A stretch of 64,000 nucleotides of DNA, from assembly GCF_014773395.1 (NCBI RefSeq), contig NZ_JACXAF010000009.1:1-64000 (forward strand). The letters are read 5' to 3'. The notes beneath the pieces were generated by a model, which saw only the letters and a list, made by a program, of their open reading frames with translations, had not been told where the DNA came from and did no database searches. The position numbers were made by a program, and so were the translations under genes. Source of the stretch: Neiella litorisoli (GTDB lineage Bacteria; Pseudomonadota; Gammaproteobacteria; Enterobacterales; Neiellaceae). This document shows positions 44,168 through 52,487 of the stretch, in pieces (the stretch's first letter is position 1; each line of letters begins with the position of its first letter).

Positions 44168-45016
44168 TTACCAGCCCTGATAATTATCCAACAACTGTTT
44201 AATGAGGCGCTTATTGGTCTCATCCAGATTCCAGCACATAGCACCAAAACTAAAGTACTGGTTCGCATGGCGGGTCACTGAGTGATATACATCATCTTCA
44301 TTGTCCCAAGCTACTTGCGACAAATCGTGTTCCTCACCCGCGGCCAGAATCATTTGCTCAGCGACATATTGCTGAGTGGCTCTTGTGTTGTAGCAACTGG
44401 CGATCACATAGCGCATCGTTCGCTGCCCTCCTGAGCCATCTCCAAAAAGGAGTTGTCGCAGGTTGATACCAAGTTCGTGCTTTGATGTGACATCATCCAG
44501 CGTCATACCATTCGGTAACGCCAAAAAGTCAGTACCAACAAACCTTATGATGTCCTTCAATGCTTGTAGAAATCTTGCGTCCGCCCCTTTGCTTTTTTTC
44601 AAATCTAACAACATGCTGACCAAGCTTTCCGTGGCGGCTTTGACTTTGTCCTCAGTGGCAGTAAAACCCATGCGGCACTGGCGCTGCGTTCCATCGTTGA
44701 GGGTAAATACATAGCCATCGATCTCGCCTTCGTTAAGAACCAGACCAAAGGAGGCGCTTGGGCAACCAAACGTAGCTTGCACCATATCCTCAAACCCCTG
44801 CGAAATATCTCGAATGGATGGCAGCCCATTGCCCCAGCATATGAATCTCAACGCTTCTGTTTGAGACATTCCCTGTGCTTTTTTCAGCTCCTTGGCTTGT
44901 CTTTTTGCTTGCGATAGAGCTAGCCCTGACGGCAGCTTTAAATAGGGCTCAAGATCCGTGTAAGTGAGAACTCTTAGGCTGAATTTTGGTTCAGTTGAAG
45001 TGCTTGCATCGGTCAT
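44168..45016 (-). CDS. Hypothetical protein, 282 aa
   Basis: A soluble, helical protein with no signal peptide or membrane segment. ATG at 45016 with AGAGGAAATGA upstream. Contains a Lys-rich helix (LSQAKRQAKELKKAQGMSQT). It lies between an unknown gene and the signal peptidase. Family not recognised. Confidence 0.55.
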   Translation of the reverse strand: MTDASTSTEPKFSLRVLTYTDLEPYLKLPSGLALSQAKRQAKELKKAQGMSQTEALRFICWGNGLPSIRDISQGFEDMVQATFGCPSASFGLVLNEGEIDGYVFTLNDGTQRQCRMGFTATEDKVKAATESLVSMLLDLKKSKGADARFLQALKDIIRFVGTDFLALPNGMTLDDVTSKHELGINLRQLLFGDGSGGQRTMRYVIASCYNTRATQQYVAEQMILAAGEEHDLSQVAWDNEDDVYHSVTRHANQYFSFGAMCWNLDETNKRLIKQLLDNYQGW

Positions 45017-45288
45017 TCATTCATTTCCTCTGCTCATTTTGCTGCCGGTACCAATGAGCCAAAAATGAAAACAACCAACAGTACGAATTCAAAAAAGATG
45101 ACTGTAATTTGAGATTGGTAACTAAATATTCATTTTCAATCTAGTAGCAAAACTGATCTCGTTTCTTCGGCCCGGCAGTGCCGCGGTCGCTAACCGCTTT
45201 GGCTACACTACCTTGCTTCTAATCAAGGCTCAAGTGATTCTAATGCAATCAAATAGGGTACCTGCTAGTTTAAGGTTAAGGCACTTTC

Positions 45289-46119
45289 TTACTCGAGCAT
45301 ATCAATCGAACCAATGCGATCAGTTCGGACACGCACAGCATCATCCCGCTCTAAACTGAAAATAATATTTCTCGCTACCCCCACCATGAGATGCCGAGGA
45401 ACAAATCCCCAATAGCGGCTATCTTCACTATGAAAGCGATTATCGCCGATCACAAAGTAATGATTCTCAGGCACAACCCACTGACCCATCGGTTGGTTGA
45501 GTTGGCGCCAAAACTCCAATTGACTTCGTTTGGTGTCGTGATCAAATTGAATCCGGTACGATTTAGCGCCCAATACCTCGATATTGTCTAACTCCGATCG
45601 CGTCACTATCGACTCACACGCCCTGTCGCTATCACAACGAGGATAAACAAAAAGGGCACCGTCTCTTTCAATGATCGTGTCGCCTGGCAGCCCAACGATT
45701 CGTTTCACAAAGTGCTGTGCCGGATACAGCGGCCATTTGAAAACGACAACATCAGCGCGTTCTGGCTCCCCTAAGCGCAATAACTCCATTCGAAAAATGG
45801 GATCACGTAGGCTGTAGCTAAATTTTTCAACCGCAATGAAATCCCCCTTCAACAAAGAGGGCTCCATCGAAGCAGAAGGAATGGAATAAGGTTCATATCC
45901 CCAACTTCTAACCGCGACTAGGAGCATAACGGGCCAAAACAACAACCCTGCAGTGACCGAATATGGAAGGCGAACGGACAATGCTTTTAGCTGCTCAGGG
46001 GTAAATTGCGCTTCACTGTACTTTTTTTGGTCAATTATCAGTTTAGCTTTGCCTGCTCCCCACCAAACGCCGCAAGTCAGCGCCAACAGTGCCGTTGAGA
46101 CCGAGATTAATGAGTCCAT
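45289..46119 (-). CDS. lepB: Signal peptidase I
   Basis: 276 residues from ATG 46119 (GGAGG upstream). Two N-terminal helices, then the S26 boxes: catalytic Ser in PSASMEPSLLKGD, Lys in HFVKRIVGLPGDTI, and the late boxes MGQWVVPENHYFVIGDNR and DSRYWGFV. It is a full-size leader peptidase, unlike the small trhF-type enzyme at 21.6 kb. It sits divergently beside the pilin gene, suggesting it processes the pilin and other exported transfer proteins of the element. Confidence 0.85.
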   Translation of the reverse strand: MDSLISVSTALLALTCGVWWGAGKAKLIIDQKKYSEAQFTPEQLKALSVRLPYSVTAGLLFWPVMLLVAVRSWGYEPYSIPSASMEPSLLKGDFIAVEKFSYSLRDPIFRMELLRLGEPERADVVVFKWPLYPAQHFVKRIVGLPGDTIIERDGALFVYPRCDSDRACESIVTRSELDNIEVLGAKSYRIQFDHDTKRSQLEFWRQLNQPMGQWVVPENHYFVIGDNRFHSEDSRYWGFVPRHLMVGVARNIIFSLERDDAVRVRTDRIGSIDMLE

Positions 46120-46463
46120 TGCATCCTCCGTTTGTTGCAAATGGAGTATCCCCCACCCGCAAAGCGAGAAAGGGTCAACTATGGCGTTTTTTCGTATCGC
46201 TCCTTGACCCTCGCAACCTACCCAACTAATTCGGTCACTTTCCAGACAATTAATTTATTTATATTTTTCAGTGTGTTGAAAGGTAAATCTTGTCAGTGCG
46301 TCACAAGGCAATCGTTTACTGGTTTGTTTTAGGGTCATGTACGGGCAGTCAATTTAAAAATGATTGACCTGTTTTTGGTTGATGTTCGGAGTTTACTTTC
46401 ACTCGACGAAAGTCATCCGACAATTTAATTGAAAAACATCGAACTGAAACACAAGGATTAGTC
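46120..46463. other. Divergent promoter region lepB/traA
   Basis: Intergenic; holds a 7-bp inverted repeat GGGTCAA/TTGACCC near 46171-46208 and AT-rich stretches. The promoter of transfer block 2 should lie here, but no clear hexamer pair was picked. Confidence 0.4.
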
Positions 46464-46769
46464 ATGAAAACTATCTCTACTCGTATCGCGCTCATTGCTT
46501 CTATTGGCTTGCTGGCTGTTGAAGCTTCTGCATACACCGCCGGTGCATCTGGTGTAACTGGCTTCACTACCATCTCTGATGCATTCGCGACTTGGTTGAA
46601 TGGTGAACCAGGCAAGGTAGCTGCGGTACTGATGCTGTTGTCTGCTGTATTCCTCGGCGTAGTGAAGCAAAACTGGCTTGCTGCTGGCGGCTGTTTCGCA
46701 GGCTGTTTGTTGCTGGCCAATGCCAACGACATCATCGAAGGTCTGTTGGGCTACGCACTGGTTATCTAA
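46464..46769 (+). CDS. traA: Pilin, TraA-like
   Basis: 101 residues: a signal sequence (MKTISTRIALIASIGLLAVEASA) followed by a short mature pilin with two membrane helices (AAVLMLLSAVFLGVVKQNWL, then AGCLLLANANDIIEGLLGYA). SD AAGGATTAGTC. Size and layout match TraA/TrhA/VirB2-type pilins. First gene of transfer block 2. Confidence 0.75.
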   Translation: MKTISTRIALIASIGLLAVEASAYTAGASGVTGFTTISDAFATWLNGEPGKVAAVLMLLSAVFLGVVKQNWLAAGGCFAGCLLLANANDIIEGLLGYALVI

Positions 46770-46845
46770 TTCAAACCAGTTGGGTTCTGGCCGCAGGCCA
46801 GAGCCTATCCCCTTCTTAAAATCTCAATTGTACGGCTGACTTATT

Positions 46846-47139
46846 ATGGCTAATTCCAATGCATACCGCGTTCCTCGACGCATTAATGATCCCATGATTG
46901 CTCTGGTTTTCGATGTAGACCAGTTGGGCCCCAGTTTTATGATTGCTGGGTTTGGCAACATCCTCGGAGTCACACTCTACGGCGCTATCCTCGGCCTCAT
47001 TTGGTTTTTTGTATCAGGACACATTAAGCGCAAGTACCCAGATGGGTTCTTGCTTCATATGGCTTGGTACTACGGCATTGTCCCTTTTGGAGAATCACCG
47101 GCTCTACCTGATCCGCTTCGCCGTGACTGGCTCGGTTAA
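46846..47139 (+). CDS. traL: TraL-like pilus assembly protein
   Basis: 97 residues: RRINDPMIALVFDVDQLGP followed by a membrane helix (LGVTLYGAILGLIWFFVSG) and a conserved tail PDGFLLHMAWYYG. Motif R-x-x-D-P and order match TraL of F-type systems. SD weak. Confidence 0.85.
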   Translation: MANSNAYRVPRRINDPMIALVFDVDQLGPSFMIAGFGNILGVTLYGAILGLIWFFVSGHIKRKYPDGFLLHMAWYYGIVPFGESPALPDPLRRDWLG

Positions 47140-47159
47140 ACCAACAAGGATATGTACCC

Positions 47160-47828
47160 ATGAGTTTTGCAACACAAGTGCGCGAATCGTTCAGCCAAGC
47201 TATCGCAAGTAGAAACATTATGCTGCTTTCGAACTTCATTCTGGTTGTCATCGTTTTGTTCCTGTTCATCAAGACTGCAACCGAAGATGTACGAGTTGTC
47301 GCGATACCGCCGGTATTTCGAAGTGAAATTGAGCTTGTAGGCGATCAGGCTAATTCAACGTTCAAACAAGGTTGGGCGATTCACTTTGCCCAGATGATTG
47401 GCAATGTCAGCCCAAAGAACGTGGGGTTCGTTGTCGATCATGTCACAGGGTATCTCAGCCCTCGTCTTAAAAAAGCCATTGAGTCTTCCATGACCAAAGC
47501 CGCCTTATCCATTCAAACGCGCCGCATTCAGCGGAGCTTTGTTATTGACGATCTGCATCACAACCTTAACTCGGACATTGTTTATGTCTGGGGTCAGCGC
47601 ACAACTCAAGCCCCTCATTCAAAGCCATTAGTCGAGCGCTGGACATACGAATTCAAAATTGCTTCGTCTAATGGGATGCCGCGTATCGTCCATCAAGACA
47701 ACTATGAAGGTCTCCCACAACGTTCAGAAATGCGGAGCAATAAAGTCGTGGACGACGCGTACTTATCGAAAGATGTCGCTGATGTCGTTGACGCAAATGG
47801 CAACACCAAGAAAGGAACCGACCAATGA
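47160..47828 (+). CDS. traE: TraE-like pilus assembly protein
   Basis: 222 residues with an N-terminal membrane anchor (IMLLSNFILVVIVLFLFI) and a periplasmic VirB8-like body. AAGGATATGTACCC before the ATG. Ends overlapping traK (ATGA). Core mating-channel subunit in F-like systems. Confidence 0.85.
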   Translation: MSFATQVRESFSQAIASRNIMLLSNFILVVIVLFLFIKTATEDVRVVAIPPVFRSEIELVGDQANSTFKQGWAIHFAQMIGNVSPKNVGFVVDHVTGYLSPRLKKAIESSMTKAALSIQTRRIQRSFVIDDLHHNLNSDIVYVWGQRTTQAPHSKPLVERWTYEFKIASSNGMPRIVHQDNYEGLPQRSEMRSNKVVDDAYLSKDVADVVDANGNTKKGTDQ

Positions 47829-48961
47829 TGCGATGGACTACCACCATATTTGCCTTGATGACAGCGACACAAGTTATGGCAAATCCCGAAACAATGCCTG
47901 AGCAAGATGTTTTTAATATACCTGTGGAAGCCATTCATCCAGATGCTCTCCCGAAACCACCTGAGCTGCAACAAACCGAGCAAGAGCAGCAAAATGCAAT
48001 GCGAGAACAACTCGCTCGACAAGGGGATGCGGGCCCATTGCTATTGGACTCATCACCTGATCTACTAGCGTTGCTTGAACGTTCTGCGGAGCAAACAGAG
48101 CAATTGCTGGCAGAAGAAGAAGCCGCTCTGGAACAAGAGCAGGAAGGCTCAGATATTTACCGCCAAATGCAAAAGCAGTACGCGCCGCAACAATCGTTCA
48201 AGCGGCAGCCCGGCGGTGCACTAATGGTGCCAGTCGCCATGGGGTTGATGAATCGAATTGCAACCAACTACCAAATTGCATCGGTCAGAACAGCAGATGA
48301 AACAGCCTCCATTGAAACCAATGAGGGCTGGGTGTACATCACACCAACGACGCCTCTTCCAATCTCAATCATCGTCTCCGAAGAAGGGGTGCCCGAGTCT
48401 GAAGTGAACGTCACGATAGTACCACTCGAAGTGCCACCAACGATGATTCAGTTGGAAGTCGCTTTGACTAACGACATGGTCGCTAAAGGCCATGCGTTCC
48501 AACAAGAGCGCGAAGCACACGCCACTCTCAAAGCCGCCGTAGCGGCCGGCAAGCGTAAAAAAGACAACCCACGCCACGTTAACCGGATCAAAGATTTATT
48601 AACGACCGTTGCTCGACAAAAAATACCAATGGGATTTGAGTTTGTGAATGGTCGTCATGTCAAATCGCCATTCGACCGACCTTGCACGGTACCTATCTAT
48701 CAGCGCACCGGTCAACGGTTGAGCTCTAGCCGTGAGCACATCGATGTGGTGCTGATCCACAACAACAGTACCCGCCCCTATCAGGTCCGTGAGGAAATGT
48801 GCCTGTCCAAAGATGCACTCGCTGTGGGCATCATTAATAAGTCACTGCTTATGCCGGGCGAAGAGACTGAAATTTATATCGTGCGGGACAAAATGAAAAT
48901 GGCTTTGGAGCTGCAAACGCCAGAACGTCCGCGTCTAACTCTTTCTTCGGCGGAGGGTTAA
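47825..48961 (+). CDS. traK: TraK-like secretin (outer-membrane channel)
   Basis: 378 residues, signal peptide ending QVMA. An acidic, Gln-rich linker (EEEAALEQEQEGSD) precedes a beta-rich domain (YQIASVRTADETAS ... GWVYITPTTPLPI), as in TraK/VirB9-like proteins. Overlaps traE by 4 nt; traB follows after 2 nt. Confidence 0.85.
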   Translation: MMRWTTTIFALMTATQVMANPETMPEQDVFNIPVEAIHPDALPKPPELQQTEQEQQNAMREQLARQGDAGPLLLDSSPDLLALLERSAEQTEQLLAEEEAALEQEQEGSDIYRQMQKQYAPQQSFKRQPGGALMVPVAMGLMNRIATNYQIASVRTADETASIETNEGWVYITPTTPLPISIIVSEEGVPESEVNVTIVPLEVPPTMIQLEVALTNDMVAKGHAFQQEREAHATLKAAVAAGKRKKDNPRHVNRIKDLLTTVARQKIPMGFEFVNGRHVKSPFDRPCTVPIYQRTGQRLSSSREHIDVVLIHNNSTRPYQVREEMCLSKDALAVGIINKSLLMPGEETEIYIVRDKMKMALELQTPERPRLTLSSAEG

Positions 48962-48963
48962 TC

Positions 48964-50352
48964 ATGAATATTAAAGAACAAGCTGAAGAAATTTGGAATG
49001 ACCCTAAAAAGCGGAACTATGTATTGCTTATCGCAATGCTTCCTGTGGCCTATCTGCTCTACAAAGCCATGTTCGCTCAAGCCACACCACCACCGGCAGT
49101 TGTCACTGACGATACAACTCAGATCACCAACTTAATTGGTACGGGCTCCATCGACAAATTGGAGTCAAACCAGATCGCTGAATTTCTTCAAGAATATGAA
49201 GACAACATGCGCCGCCGCGAGGCAATTTTGGCCAAAAAGGAAAAAGATCAGGTTGCCAAACACAATGCGTTGCGCGAAGAGTTGGAAACCACTCAGTCAT
49301 CGCTACGCCAGCTACAGCAAACCTTTACCACCGCCCTGCAGAACATCAATACAGGACAGAATGGTCATGGCCGTCGCATTGTCGGTCGCAACGGCGGTCA
49401 GCAAGAAATGTCAACTGGCGATAATGGTCGGACCATCAATCGCTACCCAGCGGCTTCAAATCCACCGAATGATTTTAATGAACGCACGAAATCACCAAGT
49501 CCATATGTCTCATTCTACCGCGGCGCTAACGGCGAACAGCATGCAGAAGGATTTCCGAAGCCGGCAATTCGAACCATTACGCCACATACGGTACGTACCG
49601 TTAACGCCGATGGCGATGTAGAGGAAAAGCCTGCTCCTAACAGTGTTGCGTCACGTGCCGCCATTCGCCAAGAAAACGCCAATGTGATGCGTGACTATGA
49701 AGCACTGCCGGAGGAAGAAGAGAACGAGACAGGGTTCTTACCCGTCGGTTCAATCATCACAGGCGTACTAATCAATGGTGTTGATGCACCAACGAGTGGT
49801 AAAGCAGGTGACGTGCCGTTCCTCCTTCGAGTGAAGCACGAAGCGCAACTACCCAACTACTTTACCACCGATATTCGCGAGTGCTTCATTGTTGCATCTG
49901 GCCAAGGCAACTTAGCTACGTCTCGGGCTGATGTTCGCACCAATACAATTAGCTGCGTCAATGAAGATGGCGAAGCGATCGAAGCGAGCCTCAAAGCCTA
50001 CGCCGTATCGAGCAAAGACGGTAAAGCAGGCATTCCTGGCCGCCTCGTGACCAAGTCAGGTCAAGTCATTGCGCGCGCCATGATGTCAGGCTTCATGAGT
50101 GGCATTTCTGACGCGGCAGCGCCTCAAGCGGTGAACATTATTTCCGACAATACCGATGACGGTTGGCAGTCGCCTGATTGGGGCAAACTAGGTTCCAGCT
50201 CTGTATTCAATGGAGCATCTAACGCGCTCGATACGGTCGCTGAATACTACATCTCCCTTGCCGAAGAAATGCACCCAGTGATCGAAATCGGTGCCATGAA
50301 TGAAGTGAACTTCATCGTGACCAACGGCGCCACGCTCAAATTTTCTAACTAA
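48964..50352 (+). CDS. traB: TraB-like channel scaffold (VirB10 family)
   Basis: 462 residues. Membrane helix YVLLIAMLPVAYLLYKAMF near residues 18-36, then a coiled coil (about 75-125, EDNMRRREAILAKKEKDQVA) and the VirB10-like C-terminal domain with FLPVGSIITGVLINGVDAPT. GGAGG before the ATG lies in the end of traK. Links inner and outer membrane in the transfer channel. Confidence 0.9.
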   Translation: MNIKEQAEEIWNDPKKRNYVLLIAMLPVAYLLYKAMFAQATPPPAVVTDDTTQITNLIGTGSIDKLESNQIAEFLQEYEDNMRRREAILAKKEKDQVAKHNALREELETTQSSLRQLQQTFTTALQNINTGQNGHGRRIVGRNGGQQEMSTGDNGRTINRYPAASNPPNDFNERTKSPSPYVSFYRGANGEQHAEGFPKPAIRTITPHTVRTVNADGDVEEKPAPNSVASRAAIRQENANVMRDYEALPEEEENETGFLPVGSIITGVLINGVDAPTSGKAGDVPFLLRVKHEAQLPNYFTTDIRECFIVASGQGNLATSRADVRTNTISCVNEDGEAIEASLKAYAVSSKDGKAGIPGRLVTKSGQVIARAMMSGFMSGISDAAAPQAVNIISDNTDDGWQSPDWGKLGSSSVFNGASNALDTVAEYYISLAEEMHPVIEIGAMNEVNFIVTNGATLKFSN

Positions 50353-50371
50353 CACGAATCAGGGACGACTT

Positions 50372-50914
50372 ATGAGTGAAACTACGGCTCAACCCGAATC
50401 GAAAGCGGTCTCGCAGAAATCAGCGAGTCGCATTCAGGCAATTTTAGTAATTCTCATCATCACAGGGCTGCTCGTATCTGGCGCTACATGGTGTTACCGC
50501 CAAATCCAATACAGCACCATCGAGTACGTCAACGCGCAACTGGCACAACACCAACCTAGAGTCAAAGTGATCGACCTCAAGCAAGCGTACCTAACGCTCT
50601 CCGAGAAGGGTTACAGCGGTCAAGAAGCCGGTGAATACATTGAGCTCGCTGCGCGCATTGCGCAGGCTGACAATTTCACTCTCGTAACAAGCCAAGCCGT
50701 TTTGTTTGCACCAGCATCGATGCGCCTCAGTCTATCGCCATCTCTGCGACAACTTCGCGACTATTACCAGCAACTTAGAACAACTGATCCAATGCGCTTT
50801 CCGCCCGTGGCAACGCAAGTCGCTATCGATCCGGTCACGACAACCGAAGTTAACGAGCAAATGAAACAACTTAGCAGCGCCATACGCTCGCAAATGGCCA
50901 ATGACGCAAAATGA
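50372..50914 (+). CDS. Transfer-associated membrane protein, 180 aa
   Basis: One membrane helix near residues 25-45 (ILVILIITGLLVSGATWCY), then a periplasmic part. Sits in the traB-traV-traC run; its stop overlaps the next gene (ATGA). Not recognised; TrbI- or TraP-like functions would fit by position and topology. Confidence 0.6.
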   Translation: MSETTAQPESKAVSQKSASRIQAILVILIITGLLVSGATWCYRQIQYSTIEYVNAQLAQHQPRVKVIDLKQAYLTLSEKGYSGQEAGEYIELAARIAQADNFTLVTSQAVLFAPASMRLSLSPSLRQLRDYYQQLRTTDPMRFPPVATQVAIDPVTTTEVNEQMKQLSSAIRSQMANDAK

Positions 50915-50925
50915 TGAGGTTCAAC

Positions 50926-51672
50926 ATGAAAACTCTACTAGTCACTCTATCTTTGCTGTTTGCTGCGCCCTCCATGGCAAATGAGGAGGTCGCAGAGAGC
51001 ACTGCGGCCCTGGTCGAGTCACTCACGACCGAGATGCAAGAGGAGATGGAGGGCAAAGGCCCGATCAAGTCTTTGACCAAACTCCCGCTCAACTCTTTAA
51101 ATTTGGTCGAAACCAAAACGGGCGAAAGCTACTTTATTTCTAGCGATGGCCGTTTTGTTGTCATGGGCCGCGTCTTTGATAACTGGTCTCGGTCATTTAT
51201 TGAGACCGAAATTGACGCCAAGCGCACCATGCGGATCCCTCTTGATGCAATTGGTGTTGACCCGGCCGAGCTCGCTTCATTCTACATCGGTGATCGCAGC
51301 ATTGAATTACAGGCCACTGTGTTTGTCGATCCAACGAACGAGCGCTCGCAAGCCTTTATCAAAGAGATCATTAACAACCCGAATAATCGCTACATTCGAA
51401 TCGTGATTGCGCCGGTCAATGGTCACGCGGCAGGTGAACGAGCAAAGGCTTTTTGGTGCGCCGAAGACCGAGCACAAGCCATTGTCGACTTAGCCTACGG
51501 CACGTCGCGTAACTACCCTAGCAATCCGCATTGCGATTTGAGCCCGTTAGCGCGATCCATGATGGTTGTGCAAATGCTGAACATGCCATACCTACCCTAT
51601 TTTTTCCGCGATGATGGCCTAACCCACATCGGTATCCCCGTTAACTACGACGAATGGCTTGCGCAGCCGTAA
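50926..51672 (+). CDS. DsbC-like thioredoxin-fold protein lacking the CxxC site
   Basis: 248 residues from ATG 50926 (signal peptide MKTLLVTLSLLFAAPSMA); an ATG at 50911 is in frame. The layout resembles DsbC: dimerisation-like part, then LQATVFVDPTNERSQAFI, where an active isomerase would have F-T-D-x-x-C-x-Y-C. The two cysteines are replaced by ordinary residues; only single cysteines later (FWCAEDRAQ, HCDLSPLA) remain. Thus probably a structural or chaperone version. SXT has a dsbC gene near this place in its traB-V-A-C segment; here the active isomerase gene sits elsewhere (29.1 kb). Confidence 0.65.
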   Translation: MKTLLVTLSLLFAAPSMANEEVAESTAALVESLTTEMQEEMEGKGPIKSLTKLPLNSLNLVETKTGESYFISSDGRFVVMGRVFDNWSRSFIETEIDAKRTMRIPLDAIGVDPAELASFYIGDRSIELQATVFVDPTNERSQAFIKEIINNPNNRYIRIVIAPVNGHAAGERAKAFWCAEDRAQAIVDLAYGTSRNYPSNPHCDLSPLARSMMVVQMLNMPYLPYFFRDDGLTHIGIPVNYDEWLAQP

Positions 51673-51688
51673 GCAAGGAACACGACTT

Positions 51689-52474
51689 ATGAACAATCTA
51701 ATCAAAGTAACTTTGTTGACTGGCTTGATCAGCGCTGCGCTCTCTGGCTGTTCTTCATTGTCGATAGGCGAGGAGACCTTCAATTGTGACGAGCAACCTA
51801 AAGGCTATGTGGGTGAAGATCATGTTTGCGATGGCCCCCGCGAGATCTACAAGCTAACCAATAGCTACAAAAACGTAGACGAATACCGCGAAGCAAACGG
51901 CATGAATCAAGAGCCAGAGCAGGAGGATGACTCTTGGTTCGGCTCAAACGATGACGACGATAATGAAGAAGCGCCGATCGCGACCCCAACTGTCCCAGCG
52001 CCGCTCCACCCAGACTCAACCATGGTACTCAGCCCGGAGCAACACAACATTTATCAACCGCTGAACTCCAATACGCGGCACGATGCTAGTGATTATCAAG
52101 CTGCTCATGCAATCCAGCCGGAAGCAATAGCGTTGACACAATACAGCTACGCTCCATCGGACTTAGCGCCTGAACCTTTGGCTATCCTCAATCCCCCACA
52201 AATTCTTCGTATTTTGTTTGCTCCGTGGCGCGATGAAACAGGTGATTTGAATATGCCGGGCTACGTCTATTCCAACGTTCAAGAAGAGGAGTGGCTGGTT
52301 GGCGACGACGCCAATAATCGCCCTGGTCGCATGACGCCATTAGTGGTCAAAGGCGCCACAGCGACTGAAGGAAATGCCCGACAACATCGCGCCAAAGGTG
52401 TCGATGGTCTAGGCGTCAAACACCCTAGCCAGCCGAATATGACGCCAGCGTCAAAAGCTCAAGCGAACCAATAA
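51689..52474 (+). CDS. traV: TraV-like outer-membrane lipoprotein
   Basis: 261 residues from ATG 51689 (AAGGA upstream); lipobox ISAALSGC. Mature start CSSLSIGEETFNCDEQPKG then VCDGP matches the short cysteine pattern of TraV. The rest is acidic and Pro-rich. Anchors the TraK/TraB core to the outer membrane. Confidence 0.8.
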   Translation: MNNLIKVTLLTGLISAALSGCSSLSIGEETFNCDEQPKGYVGEDHVCDGPREIYKLTNSYKNVDEYREANGMNQEPEQEDDSWFGSNDDDDNEEAPIATPTVPAPLHPDSTMVLSPEQHNIYQPLNSNTRHDASDYQAAHAIQPEAIALTQYSYAPSDLAPEPLAILNPPQILRILFAPWRDETGDLNMPGYVYSNVQEEEWLVGDDANNRPGRMTPLVVKGATATEGNARQHRAKGVDGLGVKHPSQPNMTPASKAQANQ

Positions 52475-52487
52475 GGACTGTTAGTTC

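Noticed and set aside
45160-45240. tRNA-like GC-rich stretch
   Set aside because: No cloverleaf or T-loop consensus could be drawn.
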